Assembly: GCA_016758965.1 (NCBI GenBank)
Contig: JAEPRB010000019.1
Span: 248,001-312,000, forward strand
DNA from: Circinella minor
Lineage: Eukaryota > Mucoromycota > Mucoromycetes > Mucorales > Lichtheimiaceae
Direction of reading: 5' to 3'
Length of the DNA: 64,000 nt
Part shown: positions 35,136 to 47,296 of the stretch, in pieces
Position numbering within the stretch: position 1 is the first letter of the stretch
Layout: each line of letters opens with the position of its first letter
The notes under the pieces: generated by a model
The model's input: only the letters and a program-made list of their open reading frames with translations
The model's database searches: none
What the model was told of the DNA's origin: nothing
Translations under genes and position numbers: made by a program

Positions 35136-37013
35136 ATGTCGAGCGGTTATCCACCAAACCCGCCTCCACATGACGGTGGTCATTCTAATGAGGCCAACAG
35201 TTATAGAGAGAGTCATCACCAATATCAAAACTTAGCACAAGCTCAACCTGTAAGAACAATAAATCGTACAAAGACAGTAAAGAATAATTTGGGCCAGGCC
35301 GGTAATAAAGTACGTGGACTTTTCGGTAAAAAACAGAAAGACTCGGACAATGGTCATAATAAAGTGGCAGGCCCACGCGAGGAACCTCGGTCATTCTCTT
35401 CAGGAAATAGTCAACGCGGTTGGGATCGAGCTTCTATACCCTCATCATTTCAAGAAGATCCTTTTGACCGGCCTGTTTCTCAAGCCATGTCATATTATGG
35501 TGAAAGAAGTGGTGGTCCAGCAGATAATAATAATGGTAAGGTTATACATACATATTTACTATTGTTTTCGTACCACGCAAAAAAAAAAGCCTATTATTAT
35601 TATTATTGTTATTATTTTAAGGTGGGGGAGAGAGAGAAGGAGAATGAAGGGAGCTAAATAGAGTAAAAAAAAAAAAAGGGGGACAACAAACTTAACGGAG
35701 GAGGAAGAATGGTTAAAGAAAGAGTATGTAGAGAGGGGTGAAAAAGACAAAGTTTATATGCATACTTTTAGTAAAGTATTGGGGGAGGTACACAAGAAGA
35801 GGAGGAAAAAAAACAGTTTTTATTTTTATTTTTTTTATTTTGTTACTTTCTTTTTTCCTTTTATACACTTTCCCAACTTATTTGTGTTCATTCATCTTTT
35901 TTTTTTCCCCTTCAATTTTTTTTTATAGTTCGTTTAGAAGATAATTCAACTGAACATCGACCATCATCTTCTGTTCTCGACATGTCAGCAACCGCCACCG
36001 CCACAACAGATGATGTTCGTTCAATGGAACTACCTTCTTTACTCGATGAAATTCAACAAAACTATAACCCCGAAGACTTATCTCCTGAAGTTCAGGAACT
36101 CGTACGCGAATTAGAACAAGTCAATCACAACATTACTCAAATGCAAAAGGAGGTCATGGCCGAAGCTGAAAAGAGACAAAACTTGCAGTTTAAACTAGAA
36201 GAGGCCAAACGTCAGGTACAAGCACAAGAACAAGAATATGCACAGATTGAACATAAATTCTTTGATCATACACGCGCAATTCGTGCTACCGATGATGATT
36301 TATCTACAATCCGTGATGCATTCAAACTTTTGAAATATTCGATCGCACGTCTTATCATGACACTGAACAAAAAAGCTGACAAGCAAACAGCTACCGAGAA
36401 ATTCGCAAGTATGTGGCCTCATCTTGGTGTTACTGAACTTGAACCATCCCATGTCAATTTATTGGCTGAAAAATTGGTTCATGAACATCTGGTACAACAA
36501 ATCTTCCGATGCCCATTGTATCCTGGTTTGGAAATCAACGATGCTTACGAATCCGTTACCCAATGGTTGACAGCTCATAATTCTGAATTTCCTGTACGCC
36601 TTCGACAACAATTGGCTGCTATCGTTGCCAAAAGTGGAAAGGATAGTGAATTATATCTTGCATCGCAAGCTGAAAAGAAAAAGGTCATTGATCTGATTTA
36701 TAATGATTTAGCTGGAGTATATGAACCATTCATTCGTGAAAATGATGCCAATGTGGATGGAGAGAAACGTTATTATGCCAAGGTGACTGATATTGTGGAT
36801 AAAGCAATGAAGTTAGCTATTGCAATGCGTGGCCAAGAGGTGGATATTTCGACATTGGATACCAAAGAAGGTGAAGAAGAATTTGATGAACAAACAATGA
36901 TAGATGTCAAGGGTAAAACATCCGGTATTGTCCGATTTTGCATTTGCCCTGCATTTGTAGGAGGCGATGGAGAACACGGTTTTCTTGAAAAAGGCAAGGT
37001 TGTCATTGCTTAA
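35136..37013 (+). CDS. Coiled-coil protein of unknown function, fungal (494 aa)
   Basis: Not recognised as a named family. Exons 35136-35535 and 35929-37013 join AAT G|gtaagg...tttatag|TT in phase, 494 aa. The N-terminus is disordered and P/N/S-rich with a basic patch (KVRGLFGKKQK). The middle (about residues 165-235) is a strong coiled coil beginning SPEVQELVRELEQVNHNI, with QFKLEEAKRQVQAQEQEYAQ. The C-terminal 240 residues are helical and globular-looking (FRCPLYPGLEINDAYESVTQ, RYYAKVTDIVDKAMKLAIAM), ending with a Cys-containing block CICPAFVGGDGEHGF. This layout recalls conserved fungal proteins of unknown function. Preceded by A/T homopolymers and a pyrimidine-rich leader, suggesting robust expression. 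Confidence 0.8.
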
Positions 37014-39222
37014 ATACAAACTACCGATCCTTGGCTTCCCCCCCCTCTTTATTCAATTACAAATATACACCGCTCCACTACTACAACCATCATCACATAC
37101 ACCCATATACACACATACGACAATACATACACAGAGTCACTTTAAACACGTCAAACTACTCATTCATCTTATTATAACGACTTTCCTTTTCACTTCACAA
37201 CACTCACAATTTTATATCTCTTCTCTCACACACCCACGTTTTTTATTAACACCTCTTCGGCTTCTTTTACTTTGTTCTTTATTATATTATATATTATATA
37301 TATCTATATCCTTATTTTCTATTTGTACCAAAAAAAGAGAGAAACACGATTAACCTTCCCTTTGTAATGTAATTTTTTTTTTGCTTTATATGTATCTGTT
37401 CTTTTTTTGAAATGGATCTTGTGTTCACTATTTAATAGTGGAATTTTTCTTGTACTACATTGATATCTTTCTGAGCCCCATTATCTGGAATTTTCATGGC
37501 GGATATACTCAGCTTTTGGCTAATTTAGTTAATAACAGAAAAAAAGAGCAAGTTAGTAAAGAACACGAATGAGGCACATTATTACTCTCAGTTATTATGA
37601 GATTGGTGATGAACTGGATTAAACAAGAGATTTATACACTATATTGCCAGTCGATACTAAAAATGACTACTACTATAATATGCATATTTTTTCTTATTGA
37701 TATTACTTAGTAACCACAGAAAAACATGAAATTATACCATATGAATTTATATTTTGAATGTAAATGATGCAAAAAATGATTGTTACACGTGTGCAAGGTG
37801 GCGCAAAAAGATATACCATCAACCATGAAAGACAGTTGAACTCAAGATTTCTTATCTGTTCTTTTGCTTATATATTGGTACTTATTTTCTTCTTCAATTA
37901 AGTAGAAAATATATAGCAGCCACTTTGATAATGATGGAAACAGTATCCACCAATTAATAAGACCTGTAATTTTTATAGCAAAATTAAAAATCACTGAATC
38001 CCCTTCATGTTGATAACAGACAGTGAATAACGTATATTACATAATTACACATGGTAATTCACTACGTAATTATAAAAAGATAAAAAAAATGTTATAAATG
38101 AACAGGAAAAAAAAACTTACGTACACCAGAAGATGTGCATCGCTATCTACAGGCGAAACCAAATACACAAGAGAACCCAGATGTTTTCTGAAAATTTCTG
38201 CACAAATCAGGCAACATATCATATAACATCTTTAATATATATAGCGTCGAGGATTAAAGCCCGCCGTCAACGTAATATTCTACTACAATCAAAGAGTGAA
38301 ATCCCAAGAAATGTAAATATAAACTACTTATTTCCTAGACCACATAAGGGGAAGAGACGTTGATTTGTTTGAGTATAAGTTGTATTAATCGTTTAAGCTA
38401 TGAATGTATTTATACGAGAGTCATTGGAAAATCAACTTTCTTTTGAAGAAGTCAATAGCATCACATCAATCTAAGAAGTGATTATTACAGACAATGTTTA
38501 ATTTTAATATGAAATACGTATTATCCTTAGAGTACTATCTTGGAGCTGTGTACGTATTGTGAGCAATGTATGTAAACTGTGTTACAGCACGTATATTCAT
38601 CAGGATTAAAATTCTAACATAAATGACTAGATTAGAAGGATGCATAGAAATCTCAATAATCACGGGTTCGATCAGCGAGAAAAACAAAGGTTCGTTAGGG
38701 CTCTTGCAACTCCTTGAGAATCTAGTCAGTGAGACTAGCGGTATCTGCGCAGCTAAACTTATTGGATCATATAACGATGACATGCTTCTACTCTTGCAAT
38801 TGATAATATGGTTATTTGGTAGAGACTTCAACAAATGAAAATAAACTCCAATTGTAATCTATACCTTCACAGTCAAGGTAATTTGAAATCGGAAAAAAAG
38901 GAACATGGGTATGTATGTAACTCAATAACCGTTTTCCAAATATTAACATACCTTATGTATTATAAAATTTTATTAAAAAATATATTTACGTATAACGATC
39001 CCTTCAAGGTGGGCAATAGGAGTTCACATAGTAACATATTATTCATCCATATACTACAAACAAAAAACAAAAGACAAGACTGTAGAGAATTTCAAGAAGT
39101 GGTATTTATTTCATATAGTTGTGAAAAGGAAGGGCTTTTTGCATTACGAGAAAAAAAACGTTGAAGAAAAAGAAAAAGAATAAGAAGTAATCATTCATTT
39201 TTTTTAAAAATGATCACTTTCA
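37014..39222. other. Convergent intergenic region
   Basis: About 2.2 kb between two 3' ends. The first 300 bp is pyrimidine-rich 3' flank of the coiled-coil gene. The remainder is AT-rich with short open frames lacking recognisable motifs. GGTTCGATC at about 38666 resembles a tRNA B box, but no A box or cloverleaf can be built around it. Confidence 0.4.
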
Positions 39223-40544
39223 TCATGCTTTGCTCCTCCTACGATAATTTGTACATTTATCCACATCAGGTAATCCTTCAATCATTTCAATAACCAAAGG
39301 ATTTGAGAAACCATAATATTCTGGACCGGAGATAGCATTTGCAGAATGTCGCTGTCGAACTTCATTTGCTTGTTTAATCACTAAAGCCCAAGCTCCTGTA
39401 GGTGTCCGTGCAGACATTTCATCATCTGGTGCATCTGCTGCTCGAATAGTAAACTATTATTTATTTGTCAATATTTGTTTTTGTTTGCATGGATATTTTA
39501 TTTCTTGGAGCATTAAAAAAAAAGGTACTTACCAAAGGCGTTTCTCCACCATCTTGAACTTTACATGTATATGTAGTCTGGTTTTCTGGATCTACCATAC
39601 TCATATAAGTTCTAATAGTTCGTTAGTTTATATGTATATATATCCAAAAAATTATTAAATATTAAAACTAACCTTTCAGCACAATAACCAACTGGCCATA
39701 TATATCGTTCACTATGAAATGATGTACGATCATATACAACTTTACCAAGTTCCAACACCTTTAAGGAAGAAATTTGAAATGGTAGTATGACATTTCCATC
39801 CTCATCCCTGGGTACTTCCACTGGTTTCCGTGTTCGCGACGATGTTGCTCGTTTGAGTTTAGTTGGTGGTGGTGTTTCCACTTTGACTATTAGAATAGAT
39901 CGATGATAAGTTTTTTGTTTTTTTGCTGTAAATAAAAAGCCTAAATCAACTATATCTCTTTTTACCCATTTCTTCGTCTTCATCCATTAACTGATCTTCC
40001 TCTTCGTTATCTTCTTCTCCTTCCACATCAGGAACATCTTCAATTTCATCATCATCCTCATCTTCTTGGCTTGTGTCCATTGGATCACCATTACCATTAC
40101 TAGTTTTTGCATCTTTCATAAGTTGTCTATATAGATAAAGATTAGTTTTAATCAATTAATATACTATTTTTTGATTTTATGGGTATATATACACTTTTTT
40201 CGTTTTCGTTTTTGTTTATATTTACTTTTTTTCCTTTTGAAGTGCTTGTACCCTACGGTTAGCTCTATCCACTGATAGTTGTGCTGACTTGTGTTTCTAT
40301 AATATTAAAAAAAAAAAAGAAATATTGTACGGTATATGTGAGAAAGTTTATTTTGAAGGATTTTCTATGTGTCAAATAACTTTATTGAATAGTAGTAATT
40401 CAAATAAGTATATAAAAAAGATAGAAAACATACAGCAATGAATTCGAGAATCTTTCGTTTCATACGTCTGTATTTTCTTAAACGATCATCTTGCCAAGTG
40501 TCATCGGTTTGAATGGAAGCATCAACACCATGTTGAACCGTCAT
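39223..40544 (-). CDS. FYR-domain (FYRN/FYRC) nuclear protein (288 aa)
   Basis: Chromatin-associated protein with the FY-rich domain found in TBRG1 and MLL/trithorax-type proteins. Six exons: 40544-40434, 40296-40226, 40126-39966, 39886-39673, 39611-39533 and 39453-39223; phases agree, 288 aa. An N-terminal basic helical segment (DDRLRKYRRMKRKILEFI, KHKSAQLSVDRANRRVQALQ) is followed by an acidic stretch (EDEDDDEIEDVPDVEGEED). FYRN covers LPFQISSLKVLELGKVVYD, FHSERYIWPVGYCAERTYMS and FTIRAADAPD. FYRC covers ARTPTGAWALVIKQANEVRQ, SGPEYYGFSNPLVIEMIEGL and CTNYRR. The size and lack of SET or PHD domains make it TBRG1-like. The start at MTVQH is preferred; an in-frame ATG nine codons upstream (40571) is possible. 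Confidence 0.88.
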
Positions 40545-41332
40545 TTTATTTTTGTTGATTGATTTTGACACGCGCTGAACGCGAAAAAAAAAGGAAAGGC
40601 AAGTTTAGATATAGAGAAAAGAAATGTTTTGTTGCGCCGACGAATAACGCGTCAAACAATATTATTGTGTGTGGGAAGACAAATGTTTCAAGTTTATTTT
40701 ATTTTTTTTTGACAACATGCTTAAAAGAAGGGACATCCTTTTTTTTTTTTTTTTTTTTTGGCTAGAGTCACATGCGTTGGTTTAACTTATCAATAAACTC
40801 CTTTTTGCAAATATATAAGTGGATAGAAGTCATGTAAGATGTAGCTTATCCACGACTCTAGTGAAAATAAGTAAAATCCTCGATTATACTTATTGCTTGG
40901 TAACATTTACTATGGTGTCCTACATTTTAATCTATCGTTTTGTTACTATAATGCTGTTTTACTTTTCTCTCTAAAATTTACTATTTATTATGATCATAAG
41001 AGTCCACAACATGTTCAATATAAATTTAGAAAAAGCTGTGAATCGTCTTATTTTATTTATTAGAAAAAAAAACGACAACGATATGGTATATCCTTGAAAG
41101 ATTTATATAAAAGAGTAAACCTGAAACGAGGGTTGACTTCGGGACCAAGGTAAAAAAAAAAAGTTGTGCTGTGGTGCAAAACGCTCCTTATCATTCGGTG
41201 ATTTTAACTCTGCACCTCCTTCCATATTCATCACTGCACCTAAAAGAAAAAAAAAACCTTGTTTTTTAAGGCTTTATCCCACACAACTTTCTTCGCCAAA
41301 AACCTTTCCCATTTTTTTTCATTCTGAATCAA
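40545..41332. promoter_or_regulatory. Divergent promoter region, FYR protein (-) / CK2 beta (+)
   Basis: About 790 bp between divergent starts, with a 20-nt T run at about 40740-40759. No exon seen. Confidence 0.4.
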
Positions 41333-42850
41333 ATGGAAGGTTTTTTTTCACCGGCTAATGCTGCTGTCTATGGTAAATGGTTTATTTTATAAAAAAAATA
41401 TAGCGTATTACTATACAAATTCGTTATTTTATTTTTATTTTTTATTATAATTTTGGGCGTCAATGGTTTTCTAAAAGAAAATAGAATTCCTACCACAAAA
41501 AAAAAACACGTCTTTCTGTTTATCTATGATATTGACTTTATAATATGTGCTATATAATATATGTAAGATGACGATTCACAGACAACGACAACTAGTAGTT
41601 CATTACAAAGTTGGATCAGTTGGTTTTGTTCTCTAACAGGACATGAATACTATGCCGAAGTACCAGACGATTTTATTGAAGACGATTTCAACTTGACTGG
41701 GCTATCAGCTCTTGTACCATATTACAATGAAGCGTTGGAAATGATTCTTGATGTAGAACCAGAAGAAATCTCGGACGAAGACGAAGACGAAGACGAGGAC
41801 GATGAAGACGAAGACGAAGAAGGAAATGAGCGAAGAACGAATAATGATAATAACGAAGTGGCAGAAGACGAAGAAGATGATGGTTTTTGGAAAGAAAATA
41901 CACCTACTTTATCACGAAGACGAAGGGACTGTGTTCATCCAAGTGTAGTTGAACCTTATGCAGCCATGTTATATGGATTAATTCATCAGCGTTACCTACT
42001 AACACGTAATGGTTTGCGCTTAATGGCTGAACGATATGCAGCGGAACAGTTTGGTTTTTGTCCACGAGTTTATTGTGGTCGATGCCCAGTGATTCCATGT
42101 GGTCGATATGATGAAGCTGGTAAAGAGAGCGTACGGCTTTATTGTCCACGTTGTATGGATTTGTATAACCCACCTAGCTCGATATTTCAAAATGTCGATG
42201 GTAAGATTTTCCTTCATCAATCCCTCCCTTCACCACTCCATTGCCACACACACCACCCCCTTTCTCTTTCTCTCCATCTATATATATATATATATATACA
42301 TCATCTCTTTTTACTAACTTATATATCGATATAATATATTGATAGGTGCCCATTTTGGCACAACCTATGCTCATTTATTATTTCAATCATTTTATGAATT
42401 GGTACCTGCACCCCGAGCCAGTATTTATCAACCACGTATCTTTGGATTCCGAGTCAATGAAAGATCAAGAGCAGGACCACGTATGCAATGGTTACGTATG
42501 AGACCACCAGAATATCTTGTTGATGCAGATGATGATGAAGAGGATGATGACCATGTGGATATAGATGATGAAGAGGAAGAAGATACAATAATATCTCATG
42601 ATGTGGTGGGTAAGGGAGTTTAGCATATAGAAATATATTGAGAACACATTTGTCTTTTGCTAATATTTATTATTGTTTATCATATCAGCCATCGCAGGCG
42701 GTGGAGCAATACCATCAACGACTACAGCAACAACAACAACAACGAGGAGGAGGAGATGATGATGATCGACTTACTCGATTAACGCATCAAATTGAAGGTT
42801 GGCGTATGCGCGATTCTGGATTGAATAGCTTTTTTCGTCGATGGATATGA
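41333..42850 (+). CDS. CKB1: Casein kinase II regulatory beta subunit with acidic insert (364 aa)
   Basis: Regulatory, dimerising subunit of protein kinase CK2. Exons 41333-41372, 41568-42200, 42346-42605 and 42689-42850, 364 aa. Family blocks: SWISWFCSLTGHEYYAEVPD, DDFIEDDFNLTGL, PYAAMLYGLIHQRYLLTRNG and the zinc ribbon, with Cys at residues 178, 183, 206 and 209 (CPRVYC ... CPRC). These are followed by GAHFGTTYAHLLFQSFYELV and PRIFGFRV. Two departures from the usual 215-residue protein are visible: a D/E-rich insert of about 40 residues (80-118) between the N-terminal helices, and a C-terminal acidic plus Q/D-rich tail ending SGLNSFFRRWI. The third intron must use a GTGGGT donor (GATGTG|gtgggt) to keep phase into the last exon; the neighbouring GTAAGG would give a frameshifted tail. 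Confidence 0.92.
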
Positions 42851-44079
42851 TTTGATCCAAAACTCTCTCCCTTTCTGTCCCCTTTTTCTTCTTCTTCACT
42901 GCTATTTTATACTTTTCCCCACGGTCTCCTTACCCCCTCTTTTACTCTCAACCATGACGCCTTCTTTTAATAACTCTATTTTCTGAAAGCTTATATATAT
43001 ACATATACTCTATATATTCCAAACTTGAACATTACACACTATTAAGTCAAAAAAAAAAACACTCAACACACATGCACACCGTCATATTATAAATCACGTA
43101 TATATACGACAACAACAACATATTATATACAAGCGATTCTCTTTTTTTTTGGGCATACGAAACCTCCTTTCTGTTCCTCTCTTTCTCTCACCCCTTTTTT
43201 CTTAATAACCAATCGAAACAAAAGGATTGATGATGTATAATATATAACACTTTATTATTTTCTTTTTCCACAATAACATAATTTTACTATATATACACAT
43301 ATACACACATATTTATATATACATACATATATTACTCTGTCTCTGATTTTATTTTTTGTTCTCATCTCTAATATATTTTAGTCAATTACTGTGCTAACAA
43401 TGAAAAAGAAAGCTCAATATGACTTTATATTATATTATGTTAAGGAAGATGTGGTGTATTCCGTTGTTATTATTTATTAGTGTATTTTAAAAAATTAACT
43501 ATGACCCGAAACTGATTTAGCCAGTAGCTAAAATACTAAAAAAAAAAGGGTACTAATTGCTTCTGTCATACGTTTTAAATTGGAATTAACGAACCCTGAA
43601 ATTTTGGTGGTTTACCTTGTGTCGCACACAGCCCTATTCCAATTGTCCCACTATAAAAAAAAATGAGAAAAATAATTACCTTATCTTTTTTTTTTTGCTC
43701 CACTTAATGCTACGTAATCAAAAACAACAAGCAGTATTAATATAAAGGAAAAGATAATACGTAGCAGAGAAAAATAAAAACCATCATTGTGAATGAAATA
43801 ATATATTACTAGAACGGGGGAGAATGGGACCGGGTGAAAATATTACTTCATGGCGATTATTTATTGTTTCGGGGTAATACAATAATCAAGATCGAGAGGG
43901 CGATCCCTTAATAACTTGCGCTTTAAGGCTTTTTTTCTAGACACATACACGCACTCTCCTGACATTTTATTAATTACACTCTCTTTTTAGTATTTCCCTA
44001 CTTTTATTCCTTTCCTTTCCTTTTCTTTTTTTTTTTTTTTTTGTACTTTCATTTTATCACAACATTCCATGAATTAAAC
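42851..44079. other. Intergenic region between CK2 beta and a membrane protein
   Basis: About 1.2 kb. Pyrimidine-rich 3' flank to about 43210, then AT-rich. A pyrimidine tract (43975-44042, ending in 17 T) precedes the next start. No gene seen. Confidence 0.45.
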
Positions 44080-44757
44080 ATGAGCCCAATTACACAATCG
44101 ACAAAAAACACTGACAACATTACATTATTATTAACACTTGAAAAACGTCAGGAAGTGAGAGAACCGCCACTATCCCAACAGCAGTCAGGAGAAGATCAGC
44201 AGTCATTATCAACTGTCACTATAGCTGCTATATGTGTATGTGCTGTTGTTGGTATAGTAATGATAATTGCTTTTACAATGATATTACGACGTGTACAACA
44301 GAGGCGTAAAGCGCAAGCAGCTGGTTTTGTTTCTTTTGATGACACAACATCACAATTTTACAATAATAGTAACAACAATAAATCTTTAACCTGTACAAGT
44401 GAACGACTGCCACATCCAGAAACGCATGATCTTGTATTTAATTCAATATTAGAACATACACCTAAAGCACCTGCTAACACTCTTTCATCACCTCATCATC
44501 ATATTCATCAGCAACATCAAAGCAATACTGCAAAAGATTCAATATCCAACAATACCACTACCTCTTCTTCCATGGATACAATGATGTTTGAAGATGGTTA
44601 TGAAAAAATGCCCAAAGAAGATCCTAAAATTCTCATGTCGCTGGCTCGACAAAGAGATTGGACAGATTTATATCGACCTAGTGCATCTCAGTTGGAACAA
44701 CAACATCATAATAATCACCACCGTGTTTCGACTGGTTCGTCCTATCATGTTTGGTAA
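44080..44757 (+). CDS. Single-pass membrane protein of unknown function (225 aa)
   Basis: Not recognised. A single intronless frame from MSPITQ gives 225 aa. One strong transmembrane segment lies at about residues 46-69 (TIAAICVCAVVGIVMIIAFT), followed by a positively charged stop-transfer cluster (RRVQQRRK), so the long S/H/Q-rich C-terminal half is predicted cytosolic. No signal peptide precedes the helix. LEKRQ at residues 20-24 resembles a Kex2 (KR) site, though it lacks a secretory leader, so an unseen upstream exon is possible. The tail contains FEDGYEKMPKEDPK, LARQRDWTDLYRPS and a His-rich stretch. A sensor- or receptor-like layout, but no family assignment. Confidence 0.65.
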   Translation: MSPITQSTKNTDNITLLLTLEKRQEVREPPLSQQQSGEDQQSLSTVTIAAICVCAVVGIVMIIAFTMILRRVQQRRKAQAAGFVSFDDTTSQFYNNSNNNKSLTCTSERLPHPETHDLVFNSILEHTPKAPANTLSSPHHHIHQQHQSNTAKDSISNNTTTSSSMDTMMFEDGYEKMPKEDPKILMSLARQRDWTDLYRPSASQLEQQHHNNHHRVSTGSSYHVW

Positions 44758-45067
44758 TAATGACATGAATGCATATACATAAATACATACATATATAATT
44801 TCCTTTTTTTTTCAATCATCTTCCCTGGCCCCTGTTCATTCTTGTATTATATTATATCTTATTTTTTTTTCTTTTTTTCTTTTTTTTTTTTTTTGTCAAT
44901 AAACAAAGAAAACCTGTCAAAAACAACAATAGCATTTTATAAATAGAAGAACAATGAGGGATACAAAATCGTCGCTCTTTTTTTTTTTTTTTTTTTGTTA
45001 AAGCACCGCACCCGCTTTTATTATTTTTTAGTCTCATTTTATTTTAGAACAATTAAATAATTAAATA

Positions 45068-45630
45068 ATGGCCGATGATGATTCACTATGGCAACCGGTT
45101 ACTCATCGTAATCGTCAACAGGAACGAACGGAATTTCCACGCTGGCAACATATTCGAACACAAGCAGAACAACAGGATATTGAAAATTCACTTTGTGCTT
45201 TAGGTAAAAAAAAATATGCATACTTTTTGTCATTTCGTATCTGAATGAATGAGATCTTATAAAAAAAAAAAAAAAAAAAGAATCGAAGTTGGCACGATTG
45301 AAGTCAAGACCTATAAAAACAAAACAACCGCAACAAACAGATTTACAATATCAAGATGAAATATGGAACGATGATAATGAGGATGAGGATATATCATCCG
45401 CTGGACGAAAAGCAGCGTCAGTTGAAGAGGACCATGAAGGACTTTATTTACTTTGGAAAGAACGTGCGCAACAAAAACAACAAAGACAATCGGAAGACGA
45501 AGAAGATAATGAATCTGAATTAGATAGAGCTCTTGAACAACAAAAAAGAGAACAAGAATATACTTGGCATTGGACTTTAAATTGGATTCCAAAATATTGT
45601 TCATGTTGTTTCACCTCATCATCTTCTTGA
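45068..45630 (+). CDS. Small acidic/charged protein of unknown function (161 aa)
   Basis: Not recognised. Exons 45068-45203 and 45281-45630 join TTA G|gtaaaa ... AAAAG|AA in phase, 161 aa. The first exon reads DDDSLWQPVTHRNRQQERTE and FPRWQHIRTQAEQQDIENSL. The second is charged and Q/E-rich with LARLKSRPIKTKQPQQ and HEGLYLLWKERAQQKQQRQS, and ends WHWTLNWIPKYCSCCFTSSS. The Cys-rich terminal CSCC could be a lipidation or metal site, but that is speculation. The intron's 3' end is unusual: the acceptor AG follows about 19 A instead of a pyrimidine tract. Converges on the bZIP gene with only 112 bp between stops. Confidence 0.6.
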
Positions 45631-45742
45631 GGTAGTAATCATGTCATCCCATTACATATATATTTATATTTACATACATAGATTTATTATTTATTATTAT
45701 TATTATTATTTAAATAGTCGTTTTATAATCCTTCAACAAAAA

Positions 45743-47296
45743 TTATTCGGCTTGTTGATTAGGATTGTGATGATTTGATTCCCATAGTTGTGATTCTAAA
45801 TAAAGTTTCATTGTTTCTTTTTGTTCGTTACTAATTAAATTAATAAAACAATCAATTATTATCATTTGGTTATGAATATTAATATTAATAAATCCGAGAA
45901 TATATGTATTTATGTAAGTAAGAAATAAAGAAATAAAAAAAGGGGGAAAAGCATGGTATATGCATAAGGGGAGAGGAGACGCTGATATAATACCTTGCAG
46001 ATCGGATCAGGGGCTTGCCCGTTCGCGTCGCCATCATCGTTGTTGTCGCGGTTGTTGGTAAAGTAAAGATTGCAATGGAAAAAAGGATAATCTGATATAA
46101 CCATTTTTGTCAATATATTTGTTATATATTATAAAGGAAATATAAACAAATGAGAAAAGGTAACATTTTTCATGCTTTCTTTCTTACAATAACCCTTCCA
46201 TTTCCTTCCATACCACTACTACCTATATTATATTTACACGTACCATAAAGACTACACTTGTGGTTGCTGTAGAAGATTTTTGTTGATCTAATTCAAGTGA
46301 TAAAGATTGTATACGAGATTCTAATTCAAATACTTTTGTCTTCAGTGCTTCATTTTGCTCTTCCAAGGCATTTACATGTTCTCGTTTTCGCTTACGGGAT
46401 AAAAGAGCAGCAGCTCGGTTTTTAATAAGTCGTTCTTGTCGTTTGGCTAATGCTGCTGCTGCTTTTTCATTATCATTGCTTGTAGTATTACTCATATTAT
46501 TGTTACCTTCCCCAACACCGCCACTAATACTAATACTACTCCTATCATTATTGTTGCTATTTTGATTGTTGTCAGCTGATGGTCCAGGGGTCAGTGTTGC
46601 TTTTATCGCTTCTGGATTATCATTATAATTAGGAAATGATGTTGCTGATATATGTGATGCTGTTATTAGTGGGCTGGGGCTACTATTCATTACCGTTATG
46701 TTACTAATAGGTGCTGGTGCGATAGCAGGTGTTGTTACCATGGTAGAAGATGGGGTTATTTCGCGCTTCTTTCTACCTCGTTTTCGTTTTGGTTGTTGTT
46801 GAGATGATGATTGTAGAAATGATTTATCTTTTTGTTGCTGTACAGTTGTATTGAATGGTTGAATATAAGCAGGTATAATGGAAGATGGTATAGCCGCTAA
46901 TAATTCTGATGGAGGAAATGAAGTTGCAGGTGATGATAATCCATAATAAGAACAAGATGGATCAACAGCGCTTGATGGAGCAATTGTAGCCGGTTGATTT
47001 TGATGATGAAGTTGTTGTTGTTGTTGCTTTATAGAGGCAGAAGCAGCTACAGCAGCAAAATAATTTGAGCACCAAAAATCATTATTATTATCATTCTCAC
47101 CATTAGGAGTTAGAACGATACTACTTTTACGTGGACTTGACCAAGGGGAACTATTATTGTCTGAGGATGATGATGCTGATGAAGAAGAAGATACATTAGA
47201 CATACAATCCATATTCAAGTAAGACATGAATAAATGATCTTCGTGATCTTGTTGAATAGTAGCTGGATCTGGTTTAATACGTGCTGTATAATCCAT
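45743..47296 (-). CDS. Membrane-tethered bZIP transcription factor, ATF6/CREB3-like layout (412 aa)
   Basis: bZIP regulator with a probable membrane anchor. Exons 47296-46244, 46091-45994 and 45830-45743 keep phase (ATG|gtacgt...tatcag|ATT; GCA AG|gtatta...aattag|T), 412 aa. The N-terminal 280 residues are S/N/Q/P-rich, activation-domain-like, with a basic patch PKRKRGRKKRE. The basic region (about 285-307, KRQERLIKNRAAALLSRKRK) and heptads (ALEEQNEALKTKVFELESRI) resemble the ATF6/CREB3 class. The second exon extends SVVFM with IILFSIAIFTLP, giving an uncharged hydrophobic segment at about 347-363 right after the zipper. A polar 50-residue tail follows, ending NHHNPNQQAE. If the second exon were ignored the protein would stop shortly after VRVNII. 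bZIP is certain; membrane tethering is inferred from the exon chain. Confidence 0.8.

Noticed and set aside
38660..38680. GGTTCGATC resembling a tRNA B box
   Set aside because: No A box at the right distance and no cloverleaf can be folded around it.
38133..38838. Short frames possibly from an old transposon or gene
   Set aside because: No catalytic motif, terminal repeat or consistent frame was found.
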